Assembly: GCA_003342895.1 (NCBI GenBank)
Contig: PTFA01000050.1
Location: 5,127,723-5,191,722, forward strand
Source: Casuarius casuarius
Lineage: Eukaryota; Chordata; Aves; Casuariiformes; Casuariidae
Length of the DNA: 64,000 nt
Direction of reading: 5' to 3'
Shown: one piece after another, positions 22,911 through 35,065 of the stretch
Layout: the number at the start of each line of letters is the position of its first letter
Numbering within the stretch: position 1 is the stretch's first letter
Made by a program: the position numbers and the translations under genes
The notes under the pieces: generated by a model
Database searches by the model: none
What the model saw: the letters and a program-made list of their open reading frames with translations, nothing else
Told to the model about the DNA's origin: nothing

Positions 22911-23585
22911 GGACATAGAACAAAACATTCTTTAATGTTCCACCAAAATAAGTGCCCCTAAAGAGGTGTCAGAGTTGTGCAACTGTTAGACTTGATCTTT
23001 TTGCTTTTACAAGAGAAGCTCTTCTCTGCGTTGTTCTAGAGGAACCAGTTCAGACTTCTGAAGGAGCTCATGCTGCTGCCAGCGTCTCTGGGCAAGCCCC
23101 TGGGAGCAAGGTGTGAGCTGGACGTTGTTAACCCCAGTGGAAACTCCCCCAACCTTGAGTCAGTTCTACAATCCAGAGTGTATTTTCCAATGAAGTGTGA
23201 AATCAAGGCCTTTTACCGCACTTACTGACCAAGCTGCTGCAGTGTTTTTGTTCTCCAGGAGACTACTGTGACTAATCGTGCCCTGAGGCAATGGCCCGAA
23301 ACAGCCTGCGGCATGACGCTAGCTCTTCCCCGAGAGTCAGGAGCCCGTTCGTGCACAAGGACAGCTTTGGCAAGGGAACGAATTGTGAGGGATAAACAAA
23401 GCTAGAGCTGGGAGTGAAAGTGCAGTGTTTCACTCATTCTAGCCATGTTTCCTTCTTGTGAGTTTGTTTTCTAGTTGCTGCTGGCACTGAACTTCCGCGG
23501 TGTCAGAACTTTGGTAGGTTGTGGTGTCTCAGCGTGGCGCGGGATGCTGAGCCTTCACACTTTCCACTGAAGCCCGGGGGAGTGC
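22911..23585. other. Non-coding, nothing distinctive
   Basis: Mixed composition with no open frame above 60 codons. No repeat, RNA gene or regulatory cluster stands out. Confidence 0.4.
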
Positions 23586-24010
23586 AGCAGGTTTTAATTC
23601 TGACCATCTTAACAAATTAGGATGAAGTCCTTCATTTACCAGTTATCTGCGCTTGTCTGGTGGTAATCAAGTCCATAGATGTTACCTTGTTTGTATAGGT
23701 CAACAGCTTTAATTGGTTTTCATGCATCTTGAATATCGAGCATGCAGAACATGGACTGTCTTGCCAAGAATGGAAGCAGAGGCAAATTAAAGAGTGCTTA
23801 TGTTGGGGTAATCATAAGATACTACCAGGTAATTTAAATAAATTAGATGTTCAAGTCACTCAGAAAGCACTAAATTAATATGTCTAGAGCAATATACTGT
23901 ATTTTCTATCAATCTTTTTTTTTCTTAATTATATTTCCCCTGCTTTATCTATTGCCTTCTAGCTGTGGAACTGTTATAGCTGCAGTACTACTTTAGCTGC
24001 AGTAGGTACG
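23586..24010. promoter_or_regulatory. Candidate conserved element with a spaced 11-bp direct repeat
   Basis: AT-rich block with AATTGG, GGTAATTTAAATAAATTAG (near 23829) and ACTAAATTAATATG. At its right end TAGCTGCAGTA occurs at 23977-23987 and again at 23994-24004, 17 bases apart, each centred on the palindrome CTGCAG. A clean pyrimidine tract ending CCTTCTAG (to 23962) precedes it and GTACGAAAA follows, so a roughly 43-base exon is conceivable but the donor is poor. Confidence 0.4.
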
Positions 24011-25239
24011 AAAATTAGAATACAAACAGTGCATTTAGCTCTCAGCAGGGAACCGAGTTTAAAAATGGTTCAGTGAGTGACTGCACAACAATGTTAAACG
24101 TGGAGCATGCTGCAGATCAAGAGTGGTCTGAAAATCTCGTTCAGCCGAATGCATCAGGAACAGTTTCAGGGTTGAGGAAGCGTATAGAGGTACCAGAAAA
24201 GACAGCCCTTGATACCTTTTGGGCTTCCTCTGTGTGGATAATGGAGGCCACTTGGCTTTTTGCTAACCGTCAGAGCTGAATATTTTTAATAAAATAGATT
24301 ATTTCAAGCATATCAGAGATTTCTCTTCTCTGAACAGTGGTATTATCAGAAATCTTTGCAGGTAAAGAAGCCATGGGAAATGCCACCTAAATGTTCAAAG
24401 GCCATTTTTTTCCTTTCATTGCCACTGATGTAAGTCAAGAGCAAATCTACTGGAGTGCAACCAGTTAGAACTGCCACAAGAACCAATCCAAATTATCGCT
24501 TCAGAGTATTAACTAAGGCCCTGATCCTGGAAATATATCTTGTCCTCACAGAGAGCTTCTGAGATTGTGTGCGGACTCGCAGGTTGCCTGCACTGTATTT
24601 TTGTTATTATTCGCATGGAGATCCTCCGCCCTGGAAGATGTCTGGTATTTCAGGCTAGTGAAATAGGGGGTTCAAGCTGGAATGCTGAAGCCTATGGAAC
24701 TTAGTGGCTTTAGTAACTCTGTTTTACTTATGGAGACAATGTCTTGGCTGGGATTTGGAAAAAAATGGAAAGGAACGCAGAATCCCTGGCTTACAGACAT
24801 CCATCACCCAGCCCTGCAACCGGAGCACATTTTCCTTGGGCATACTCCAAAGGGAGGGCAATGTCTGATGTGCTCGGGGGGACAGGGGTGTAAAAGCACG
24901 CAACACTAAAACTGGCACAAATGTCCTAAAGATAAGAGTGAGCAAATCCTTCTTAACTGGAGCCAGTAAAATCTCTATGATGGAAAAGCTATAGTTAGCT
25001 TTGTTCCTACATCTCCATGTATTTTCTGTTTCTTGCACTTTTTAAATCTGTGAAATTCTTTTTTTTTTTTTTTTTACATCAACATTAACACTAGGCTGAT
25101 GCAGCCATTAAAACAAAGCCTGCATGTTAGCTGAGCCACAGTAAGCATCCTAAATTTTATTGTTTATGCACAATATCAACTACAGTGTTGTGTGAGTATT
25201 AAGGTCCAGCCCTACAGTCTGGATTAACTGCCTGCCTTT
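24011..25239. other. Non-coding, with a T17 run
   Basis: A T17 run lies at 25059-25075. GGCCCTGATCCTGGAAA near 24518-24534 resembles a word of old sauropsid repeats but is isolated. Short frames at 24073-24279 and 24682-25038 have no recognisable product. Confidence 0.4.
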
Positions 25240-25460
25240 ATTGATTCACTTGTGTACGTACATGCATTCTGCTGGGTAGTATGCATCTAGGGAAATTGGC
25301 CCACTGTTCATATATTTAATAATTTGGCTAAAGATAAGATATATAATCAAACAGTAGCAGTCCAAGTTCTTTAAAAAGTCCTGTTTAACAGTGCTTCACT
25401 TGCATCTCTTTAATTCACGTATTATGTTTCCAATCAGATTGCATGATGAACATTTGGAGG
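25240..25460. promoter_or_regulatory. Weak candidate regulatory block
   Basis: AT-rich unique sequence with TATATTTAATAATTTGG, AAGATAAGATATATAATC (tandem GATA cores near 25335-25345) and TTTAATTCACG. No gene is supported. The GATA pair is the most specific signal. Confidence 0.3.
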
Positions 25461-25516
25461 AATACCAACCTGGCTCCAGCTGAAGTGTATCTTGAGCTTG
25501 GGTTTTCTTTCCTGTG

Positions 25517-25540
25517 TTTTTTTTGTGTGTGTGTGTGTGT
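25517..25540. repeat. T8 followed by (GT)8 microsatellite
   Basis: T8 at 25517-25524 passes directly into (GT)8 at 25525-25540. It is a likely length-polymorphic locus. Confidence 0.95.
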
Positions 25541-25615
25541 TGCAATGTATCTTTTTTTCCAGTGTATCACTCTGAAATATGTATGAATGCTTCTAATCAT
25601 GACTTCTGGCCATCT

Positions 25616-25629
25616 GTGCCGTCTAGTGG
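25616..25629 (-). promoter_or_regulatory. Candidate CTCF-type site
   Basis: On the minus strand the bases read CCACTAGACGGCAC. This agrees with the CTCF core CCASYAGRKGGCRS at all but one position (C where G or T is preferred). A single motif match in a 64-kb window is weak evidence, but it is the best match I found by eye. Confidence 0.3.
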
Positions 25630-28310
25630 GGATTTCATAGGCTATTTCTATTAAAGTTTTTCATTTCTTGCACATTTTCTGGAGAACCAAAGTTGTGGAG
25701 GAGATACTAGAGGAATGCCCTTGTGGTTCATGGAAAGCAATGCGACAAAACAAAAGCTGTAAGTGCTGATGGATTGTCTATAAATGGTTCATAAAGCTGA
25801 ATACACCTTTCTGTAATCTAAGTGAGCCGATGTGTGCCTAGTATTAAAATGAGCTACACCACTGAAAATGAAAATATAAGTTATGAAGACAAATATTTTA
25901 AAAGCAAGATTTGGTTTACTGAGAAAGGCTCTCAAGAGAAGGAGTGGCAGATCCTTAACACAATTCTCTGTAAAATAAGATTGGTCAAAAGTAATCAGTA
26001 CAGGCTCAGTACCACACTACCTAGGAAGTGGAAGACCGCCTCGGGTCTTTTCCATGTCTCATTATTATGCTTCCATGAGTATTCTCCAAACTCAAGTCAC
26101 TCTAATCATTAGATTCTGATCACAAAAGATGAGCGTTTCCTAGCCTATTTGCGTTTTGCTTGCAGTCTGTGCTCAAAGGTTTAGGAATTGTGGATGCAAA
26201 TTAAGAAGACTTGCAGATGGAAGACTTGAGCTAATTCTGCATTGCAATGAAGATCTAAGGCCAGAGACTGTCCAATGCACCTGCAGCTCTTAGAAGCACA
26301 AGTCCTAATTCTCCCATAAATGTATAGCAGATGTTTAATTTTGAAACAATGGTTCCGATCTTCTAATTTTAAAGCTTCTAAAATTTCTGTTTACAAGTTG
26401 TCCTTCTAGCATTTCCCATGCTTAGCTAGAATAAACAAAGTGTTCCCGTAGACACGGTGCTTAACGGCCCAGCATACTGGTTGTTTTATGAGTAGTGATG
26501 AAACTAATAGGTCTGCTGCTAATCTAACCCTATCTGACAAAAAAGGAGAAGTTTCAAAAGTCAACAGCCTGCGCTTTGCAGCTAGAAGTTTCTAAGATCC
26601 TGAAGACTAATTTAGTATTGCATGTGGTGAAGTCCCATTTCAAGAAGCACTTTGTTTCTCAAGGGTAGAGTTAGGCATTTATGTGATATTTGTGCAACAT
26701 TTTGTCTTCTAGGAGACACTGGTAGTGCGAAATTTTCCTTTGTGTGCTCGTTGTCCAGTTCCAGGCTCGGGGTAGCTTTTGATAATTTGATGGCAGATAG
26801 CATAGTGCCTACATTATCCCACAGTAGTTTGGTTTCCATTTCTTATCATTTTACTAACCCCCCAGAATAATTTTTGTACCCATTTGCTATGGTAGTTCAT
26901 TTTTAATTTCTTCCTTGCTGGTTTTTGCTGTGAGAACAAATGGCACCACAAGAAAAAGCTGTTTTTCTGGTCTAGCCAAAACCATCTTTCATTTCAGTTT
27001 AGTGCTGCTAGCACAACCCCAAAGGCTCTTGAAGTTTACAATGAGGCCCTTAAATGTGCAGCATAAGGGCAGCTTATATCCATCAGGAGTATCCAGGGGG
27101 GCTTTGGTATGTTTTGAAAGGATCTCAAAGTTGTAGTTTCGCTGTTGATCTTTGAGGTCTATAGTAATGCATCGAATACGAAGAAAGCCTGTTTGCTGTA
27201 ATGATTCATGGTGATATGGTCGTGTACCAGAGCGGGAAGGTACCACAGAAAGAGTATTTACACTGCAGGACTCGTTGGAGATGGGTTGCAGCTCCTGGCA
27301 CCTGAACGTGCGCTTCTCCAGACCTCAGGAAGGCCAGGTCTGAGGTTCTAGTCGAGTCCCCTGGACAAGGGAGGGCTGTGGAGAGAGCACAGCTCTGACG
27401 CTGCACATCACCAACAGGTGACCTGAAGGTTTTGGTGCTGAAGCTCCGTTGATGAGGTAGAGACAGGTTACACAGCCAGGAGAGGCTTAAAAGACACTTG
27501 GGTGCTGAGAGCAAGAGCGTAGTTGGCTAATGGCCTCCTGAAGACCTACTGCAATGTGGAATCAGTCGCCTGCTTCCTCTTCTTTAAATACAAATGTGCC
27601 CGCCTTTGGTTTCTGCTTTGAATAATAGTTTGTGAAATACCGTAGGTATTGTAGCCAGCTGCTCCACTGAATCCTGCTGTCCTGTCTGTAACCACTCCAA
27701 TAGTTCGCAGTCTGCCAAAGCTTTTATTTCCATTTGGTGACAGGAGCTGGTTATGGCTGCATTTCAGCCACGCGAGACCTCCCCGGGACTGCCTGGCTCA
27801 CCGCACGAAGGTCTGAAAGAAGCAGGGGGAGCACCACAGCTTGCTGAAGCAGAGCCAGAGCATCTGGCAATCACAAAATCGCGTTGTGCAGCAATTCTCC
27901 CATTGCAGAGCCAGGTGATGTCATGCGCTAAGCTGCTGCTACAAATTGAAAGGACTCTGGAAAATTAGGCTCTGTGGAAGTGGGTACTGACAGCGCCTTG
28001 GGATTACAAAAGCTCACACTCCTCTTTCAGATCTAGCAATGAGAAATTGCATGGTATCTTGAAAGATGATCTGAGCTTTAAAAACTAATACAAAACTCAT
28101 GCAGCGTCCATTTTTTAAAACTACTTGAAACATCATGTATCAAAGTAACTGGAAGCTAAGCTGAGGAGAAAACCTTTTGGTTTTTGCTAAGCAAATTCTT
28201 CGCAGCCTAACTGGGAGAAGTTCACAGGAACATTTTTCAGTCTGTGCGTGTTGCCTTATTTTGTCATGTTTCCTGAATGTGCTGTCAGGATGAAAAATGC
28301 CAGCAATAAG
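25630..28310. other. Non-coding, no gene recognised
   Basis: AT-rich until about 27200, then mixed GC to 27500, then AT-rich again. Frames such as 25822-26112 (96 codons, plus) and 27206-27514 (102 codons, minus) have no family resemblance. No interspersed repeat that I can name is visible. Confidence 0.4.
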
Positions 28311-28314
28311 TCAG

Positions 28315-28716
28315 CTACAAAAATTCAGGAACACGGGAATTGTTTAGTGTTTTTTTTTTTTTAATGGGAGAAGGAGCCAAGCTTTTACTGCTTCTCAGGT
28401 TTGTCTTGGCTTCTTTGTGGTTTGAATTAGGACTAGCAGTAGGACGCCAAGGCAAGCCTGGAGTCAGACCAGGTAGGTGCCGTTCTGACTCTGCTGAACT
28501 CGGAGGAAGTTTTATTTCAGTAGATTCAATAAGCCTATCTAATCTGTCTGTGCATGTCATCGAATATGTTTTAAGCTTATTGCATTCCCAACTGTGTCTG
28601 GGGATGGTGAATACTTGGTTTGACGTTTGTGCCATGCTTTGGTACTTACCTATGTTTGGTGTTTGTCTTTGGTTGGTCAGTGATTTCACCGGATAAGAGC
28701 TTGGAAAGTCACTCAT
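28315..28716. other. Segment open on both strands (118 plus / 133 minus codons)
   Basis: The plus frame 28340-28696 and the minus frame 28315-28716 overlap almost completely. Composition is near the window average, so simultaneous opening is mildly unusual. The minus product is serine, proline and threonine rich; the plus product is hydrophobic as expected of its complement. A T12 run near 28349 is read as lysines and phenylalanines. Neither product resembles a family I know. Selection for coding, if any, cannot be judged without homologues. Confidence 0.15.
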
Positions 28717-28989
28717 GAAATCGAAGGAGTTTTCATTCTGGCCCTCGGTGAGGGTAGGGTCAATATGGGTCTACCGAAAAGTCCTCCCCAGTGATGAATC
28801 TGCTATAAATTGCAAAGTCCTGCAGGATGCACCCAAAAGAAACTACCAGCTTTTTTTCCCACACCTGATGCTACTTTATAAACTTACAGCCCCCATACAT
28901 ACATTCTTCTCATTGACAAAACCCACTGAAAGAAAGAGAAAAATGCATTTTAGCTGGGTTAAAAATGAAAAATAGCATGTACGTTTTTG

Positions 28990-29310
28990 AAATTACCAGT
29001 GATCATGACAAATGAGAAGGTTACCCTGCCAGCCTAATTAATTTGCTCAGCACTCAGAGAAGTAGGTCCCGATAGGATAGGCACATTCAGAAAGGGGGTG
29101 GCAAATGTTATCTTTGACAGCTGGAAGTAGTAGATAAGAAGATACTGACACCAATTTATGAATTTGCTTTTAGCTCAGAACTACCTGGCTCACCTGGGCT
29201 GTTTGCAGTTTGCAGACACAAAATGTAATTTTTTAGAAATATTTCAAGGTTGTTAAGAGAACATTCTTGGTGCAAAATCAGGGAAATCGATACAGTTTAG
29301 CCTTCCTCCA
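28990..29310. promoter_or_regulatory. Candidate conserved non-coding element
   Basis: CCTAATTAATTTGC (near 29032-29045) is a double homeodomain core. AGATAAGAAGATAC (29132 on) holds GATA cores and GGCTCACCTGGG (near 29188) an E-box (CACCTG). There is no open frame. The clustering of three different motif classes within about 170 bases suits an enhancer. Confidence 0.38.
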
Positions 29311-29419
29311 TCTGAATCTGTTAAGTGCAGGCTTCCTTAATCTAATTGCCTAATGTGTGTCTTAGCTCTGAGGTGTAATGGTGTTTCCTCACTTGTTCTC
29401 ATTTGACTGTATTTGAGTT

Positions 29420-29765
29420 AATTACTTTACCAAATGGGATGAGGAAACAGTGAAATCCACAAGAAGTTTAGTAGATGCTGTAAAAAGAGGGAAGAAGTGA
29501 GGAGAGATGTAAGGACAGGGAAGACAGATGAATAGATCAGATAGAAAAACAGAGAAACCAGCACAGAATAGCTGTCTTCAGAGCCGAGCTCGGTGGAATC
29601 AGATATGCTGTGAGTACGTAACTGTGCTGAGCCGCTGTTTGCTGCTGGAAGGGGCGCGTTCCCCGCCGGCTCTGCGCGGACCTCTCCCAGCGCCGCGAGA
29701 GGCAGAGCACGCCGGGCCGAGGGGAGCAGAGGTCCCCTGGCCGAAGCGCAGATCACAGCACAGAC
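29420..29765. other. Purine-rich run followed by a CpG-dense patch
   Basis: The plus strand is strongly purine-rich at 29430-29575, then CpG becomes frequent at 29640-29760. The sharp change from AG-rich to CpG-rich is seen directly. Frames on both strands (109 minus, 100 plus) span it and are composition-driven. Confidence 0.45.
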
Positions 29766-32700
29766 AGAAATCTGGCCAGTGCAACAGGGACTTGGAGCTA
29801 AGCGGGGCTGGAGACGGGTTCGTTCTGTAACTTGACTCTAAAAAACAGTCAGAAGAGTGTTATTTACTGAGTATGAATTTCTCCTGTGGCAATAGCTGTA
29901 GTTTCTTTGACATAAAACTGTGAGAGAGTCGTGTTATGAAGTTCAAGTATCCTATTTATAGTAATTTTTTCAGATTTGTTTCCTCTACTTTTCTGATTAA
30001 AATGTGTCGTCATTGTGATAGAGGTGCACTGCTGGAGCTTCTGCTTTCCTATGGAAGTACCGATAATGTCAGGAAAACAAATGGAAGAGAAAAGCTGTCT
30101 GATTGAAAGTAAATACTTTGAGCAGTTTCAGTGGTCCTTGGGGTGGGAGCTAATATAAAGTTGCTTAGTAAATCAGTAAACAAGTTAAAATGTGCACAAA
30201 AAAGATAAAGTAGAATACTATCTGAAATGAAGGGCTCCCAGGAAATAAATCAAACAACCAAATAGGTGAAGAGTTGGGCAGAATCTCAATCAGCTGTGCT
30301 GCAGAAGGTGATTCCCCCTGGCCCAGCCCGGCACCGGGACTACTGCTGTTGATGGTAAATATTTTGTAGCTCTGTCAAGACCTGCTTAACCTTTGTGGCC
30401 AATATGCCTTGATTACAGTCTTTTCACTGGAAGATTGAAGAGAATGTCATCATCGTTAGCGTTACTCTATCAGTAACTGCTACAGAGCTAGCACCTATGT
30501 TTGCATATACGTAAGTCTACGATAGATGGAGCTAACGATAATTATTTTAAGCTTTTCAAAGTTCAACTTTTGTAAGACTTATTTATTTCCAGTAAGCAAC
30601 TAAAGCTGTGATAAAACCATGTCTCTAACAGACTGACAGAAGGCAAGAAATCTGCAGCGTAGTTTCCACAGAAACCGAGCCCTCGGAAGCCCGCTGGAGC
30701 CCCTCTGAGGAACAGGCAGTAATGCTTGAGCTCCCTCTGCTCCATCTTTTTGTGTCTGTGGCAGAGTCTCATAGTTTGGAGTAGTCTTGTGTATCTTCTG
30801 TAAGTGTACCGAGAGGTGTGCAGTGAGTCTTATTTTAAGTGTTTGATGCTAGATGCTATTTTTCATATTTATCTTTCTAGAATATCCTCCCATTAATAGT
30901 CACAGCATTATAATGGAAAAATGCTTCTCACTCCTGTGGCTATGATGTGTTTGCAGGCAGGATGATTTTTGCTTTGAGGAAACGCATCTTCCTTAGCGCA
31001 GCACAGTTTTACCTGACTCCCGGGGATCCAGCACCATGGAAAAAACAAGTTCAATTTTAAATAAATCCCCTGGTTGTTCTGTGTTTGAAATCCCATTGCT
31101 TCCTTGTCATGGAGGCTACAACGTCTGCTGCAGCATGCAAGTAATATATTTTAGATTTGATCCATTAAAAATCCTTGTATGTAAGATCGGACAGCTTAGG
31201 TATTCATTTCCTGCTTTGTGCGTTGCCTAAACCAGAGTGGTGTTTTGCTTTTCTTTGCTCTCAGTGTGCTTCACATATCTTTCAAACTGCAAGTAAAAGT
31301 AAAAGTTGTTAGGCAGCTTGTCAAAAAACGTTTCCTTTTTCTCTCTCGATGGTATTCTGCCCAGCCCGAAGGGGAAAGTGCCAGTCCCGGTGCGTGCTGT
31401 GCTTGCATCAGCTCTGGATTTGGGCTTAATAGTGATGAGTGACCCCTACGCTCATCATATGCCTCAGAAACAACTTCTAAACCATAGAATTAAACCTCTG
31501 TCAAGCGCTATGTGAAACAATCGGTTTGGCTGAACAATTCTGGCTGGTTAAACCTGAAGTATAGGCAAGAATAATTAATGATTCAGGGCCTCTCAGTCAG
31601 CCTTAGCCACCATCTCTTAGGGACTCCGCAAGACCAGGGACTGTGGCCAAAGCCTCCAGCTGCTAGTCCAGACCCATTTCTACTTTTTTCTCAATGTCCA
31701 GTGAGTCAAAACTGTTTGATTAAGGGATAAAAGTTTGCAAGAAACACCCTTTCTAGGTCACTTCAGCCCTCTTGCAGGAAGCAGAAGAGGTGATGGAGTC
31801 GTGTTTTCTAAGTCAGTATGGCTTTGTGCATAAAATCGTGCAAGAGGTGTGAATCTTCCTGGTTTGAGCTGAACTTGAAAACATTTTCATTACAAACGGT
31901 CTTTTAGATCCAGAGATGGGGAAGAGAATTCCTTACCACACACCGTCCCTTTTTTCCTGTTATGTTTCAAGTGGCAGCAAGGATATTGATAACATGTCAA
32001 AATGTTAGGCTGCGTGGGGGGACCTCAGCTATACAGGTGAACTCTGTGTCCAACGCGCCGTGCACTCGGTGGAGCAGGACTGTCTCTGTTTCTTCTGTGA
32101 TCATCCCTAGATCATGCAATGGCATGTCCAGGGCTTTGAAAATTTATTCTGAGCATCTCTGTATTTCTTTAGTATTGAGTACACAGACTTGACTGTTGCA
32201 GTTTATCTTTTGGTTTTTCATGTCCTATTTATATTTGCTGGACATCACTGTCATTGAGCCATATAATTTTCTGTTTCCTTTTCTTTCTTTTTTTCATTCC
32301 TGAAAATAAAATGAACTTGAAATATCTCTCCTTACTACAAGGCAAATCTTGCTCCCTGATATCGTACAGTTCCCAATTATGTTAATGGACTTTAATGGGC
32401 TGAAAGTATTCAAGATAAGAATTTTGTTCTGTGATTAAGGAGAAAATAATTTTGTCACAGAACAGCTAATTTGTAGAGGATATTGATCATCTTTATAAAT
32501 TTAATCCTTTTGGGATTAATTAAGTTTTTGTGAACCAGTTCTGTGGTTTCCTGATCTATTCAGCCTTTGGAAATATTTAATAAGTACTTACCATCAAAAA
32601 GCTGACAAAGTATGGATTGTTTGTGAAGCATCAAGTTTTGAAATTTAGTTTTCAGACTTTTCATATTTACTCATGAAGTCTTTTCTTTTTGTTTTTGAAG

Positions 32701-33400
32701 TAGTCAACCAGATCAGTCACATTTTGCCTGTTAAGCATAATGAATACTTAATCAAAGATCACGTAATGGGAGAAAAGATGCTCAGTCAGAGAAATCTGCT
32801 TGTGCCTGCTGTTGCTTCTGTCTGGGGCCCTAGGCAAGGTTTATGGCACAGCACTATTTCAGTGCCACCTGAACATTGAATGTTCTCTGCATTTTCATCA
32901 GATAGTAGCCGAAAAGCTTGCTAAAATCTTGCCAAAATTTGGCAAATATAAATGTAAGAGGAAAACAAATCTTTAATTAAAGTGTTGAAATATTTAAATA
33001 TGCAACTGTTTTTAGACTATCAGATCTTTGAGAACAAAAATGAATCTTGGAATAGGATTTATTTTCCTATAAATACATAGTGCTTTATGAATCTTCATCC
33101 TGATTTCTTTGCAGCTCTTTTTTTCACTGCCATAAAACCTGAGAGTGCAACTTTGGTTTAGTAAGGTGTCCCTCCCGCGAAGGGAAAGACAGTTCCATTT
33201 GTTAGTTATTTCTCTGTTTTAATCCCATCTATTTCAGAATTAATCCCAGTTGCCATAGACCTAGGTGCTACGCTCTGACATGCCATGTCTGGGGAATCAG
33301 CACTCATAGATAATCCTAGCTGGGTGGTTTTGCCATCGACCCTTCCTGATGACGCGCTTAACCCTCCTGTTGTTTTAATGAGGTTTTAATTGCGTGTCCT
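29766..33400. other. Non-coding; two AT-rich motif-bearing pieces
   Basis: Most of this stretch is ordinary AT-rich sequence with frames under 80 codons. Two pieces look somewhat element-like. One is 32440-32620 (GGGATTAATTAAG near 32513, GATATTGATCATC near 32478). The other is 32880-33100 (TCTTTAATTAAAG near 32970, an AT palindrome). Neither is motif-rich enough for a firm call. No gene or repeat family is recognised. Confidence 0.4.
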
Positions 33401-33404
33401 GTTG

Positions 33405-33550
33405 CTCCGCGGTGCCGCGTTCTGGTTTCCCGCGCACCCTTTGCGCGGCGCCGCGGAGGCGGCTGGGCTCGGCTCAGCTGGGCTGGGCTCGGCTCGAAGG
33501 AGGGCAGCGCTTCTCCCCTCGGCGCGGGCGGCGCGGGCGGCGCGGCTTGG
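33405..33550. promoter_or_regulatory. Compact CpG island-like patch with GC tandem repeats
   Basis: By hand count about 25 CpG dinucleotides lie in roughly 160 bases. Two tandem structures are embedded. GGCTGGGCTCGGCTC occurs at 33461-33475 and 33481-33495 (20-bp period). GGCGCGGGC is repeated nearly three times at 33521-33545. Flanks are AT-rich. Open frames on both strands are compositional. It could be a small promoter or a GC minisatellite. Confidence 0.65.
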
Positions 33551-33639
33551 CCTGTTGCACATCGGGCTTTTTGTCTGCGTGTCGCTATAGCTCAGCCTCA
33601 TGCGTTAGGTCTTTAGGAACGGCAATGTGTTTAGAGCTG

Positions 33640-33850
33640 ATCAGATTAACGTGACAAAATTAATGAAGTGCTTTAATATACAGGGAAAAGAGACTGAAGG
33701 GAATTGAAATTAGGGAGACAGAAGAACAAAGGCAGTTCTTAAATGAGCATTTTTAGCAGTAGCTTAACATTATAAAGATTAATAGGAATTAATTTACATA
33801 TGTAATACAGTGTACAGAACAGAACTCAAACTGACTACGGATTCCACAAA
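33640..33850. promoter_or_regulatory. Candidate AT-rich regulatory block adjoining the CpG patch
   Basis: AAATTAATGAAG (33657 on), AAGATTAATAGGAATTAATTTAC (split around 33776-33798) and ACATATGTAATAC supply several homeodomain cores, one E-box-like CATATG and no open frame. It lies about 100 bases from the CpG-dense patch, an enhancer-next-to-CpG arrangement also seen at 3.2-4.6 kb. Confidence 0.33.
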
Positions 33851-34895
33851 CACTACTACAGTAAAAGAACAACCCCACAAAACAGACATACCCGTTTTCT
33901 TTCCCGTGCCTGGTAACCACGCTTGACTTAACCTACAGCAGGCATCAGGCCTTCTCAGATGGTCCCATGTCACGTGCCTTCACCAGGGACTGAACAGGCA
34001 GGCAGTCGCATGTTGATTCTAGAATGAGTATCCCTATTTTTACGTAAGCATACACATTCATAAGTAATGAATACCAGAAACCAACATTTATGAAAATGTT
34101 CAGCCAAAAAAAAGGTATTAGATAATCTACTGCTCGGTTCCTCAGGGAAGTAATAACAAATAAGCCTAAAGAAGAACCAGGCAGTCATGCAGCAGGAACA
34201 TGAGTTGTTTTATGCAAGCTGGCTTATCGAAAGCAGTCTCCCAGCACAGGAATGTGTAAGCTTCAACCCAAAACGTGTCGGTCACACTCAGTAGGTTTGG
34301 CCTGCATTTTCCTCTGTTCCTCTAAGCGCTCCCTGCTCCTGGTTTCTCAGTGTGGGGTACCGTAGTGATATATCTGTTCCCTGGCCAGCTGCAGTATTTA
34401 TCTGTCATGCCACTGGAAGGCATGGATCTAGGAGCACACACTGAAAGCTCTCCTAAAACCCATCAGCTAGTGCTAGGATTACCAAATCTAATATGGGATT
34501 TCCCGTATTGTCTGATTGAATCCCATATATTCCAGATCATAATAATAAATAAGGTGGTATTTCTTGCATTTCTGCAACAGCTGCAGTTTTCTGATGTGCA
34601 GACAAATATCCCATCCTCTAGCTCCAAACCTCCCCGAGCTGTATATATGATGAGAAATGTCTCTTCCTACCTTGCCTAATTTTGGGTGATCACTGAGAAA
34701 GAGGCGAGAGAAACGCCTGAGCATCAAAGATAAGAATAAGGGTCTTTAGAAAGGAGCAATTGCACAAAATCAAGTGATGGCACCTTCCCTCGTCCCCACG
34801 CAAGCTCCAGGCAGTGGGATGTGTATGCTGGCTCCATCGGCCCAATGTAGCATGTAATTCATCTCCCTGGGTCGCACGGTTTTGCAGTAACTGCA
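33851..34895. other. Non-coding, no feature recognised
   Basis: Ordinary composition. The 109-codon plus frame at 34350-34679 has no family resemblance and overlaps a minus frame. Confidence 0.4.
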
Positions 34896-34899
34896 AGCT

Positions 34900-35065
34900 G
34901 CTGTCACTGTAGGGAGCGGCGGCTGGGATGCGGTGCCTCCGTGGCGGTGCTGGCGCAGAGCAAACTGAGCGTTGCCGGGATGGGCGCCCACGGCGCGTCG
35001 GCGTCGGGCGCGCGGGGGAGCGAGCAGCGGGCCTGCCTTCCCGTGCATCTGTCCCTCCGTGGCTG
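34900..35065. promoter_or_regulatory. CpG-dense patch
   Basis: CpG is dense between about 34915 and 35045, including a GGCGTCGGGCGCGCGGGG stretch. Frames open on both strands here (161 codons on minus at 34690-35175) are arginine and alanine rich from composition. No splice or start evidence. Confidence 0.5.
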
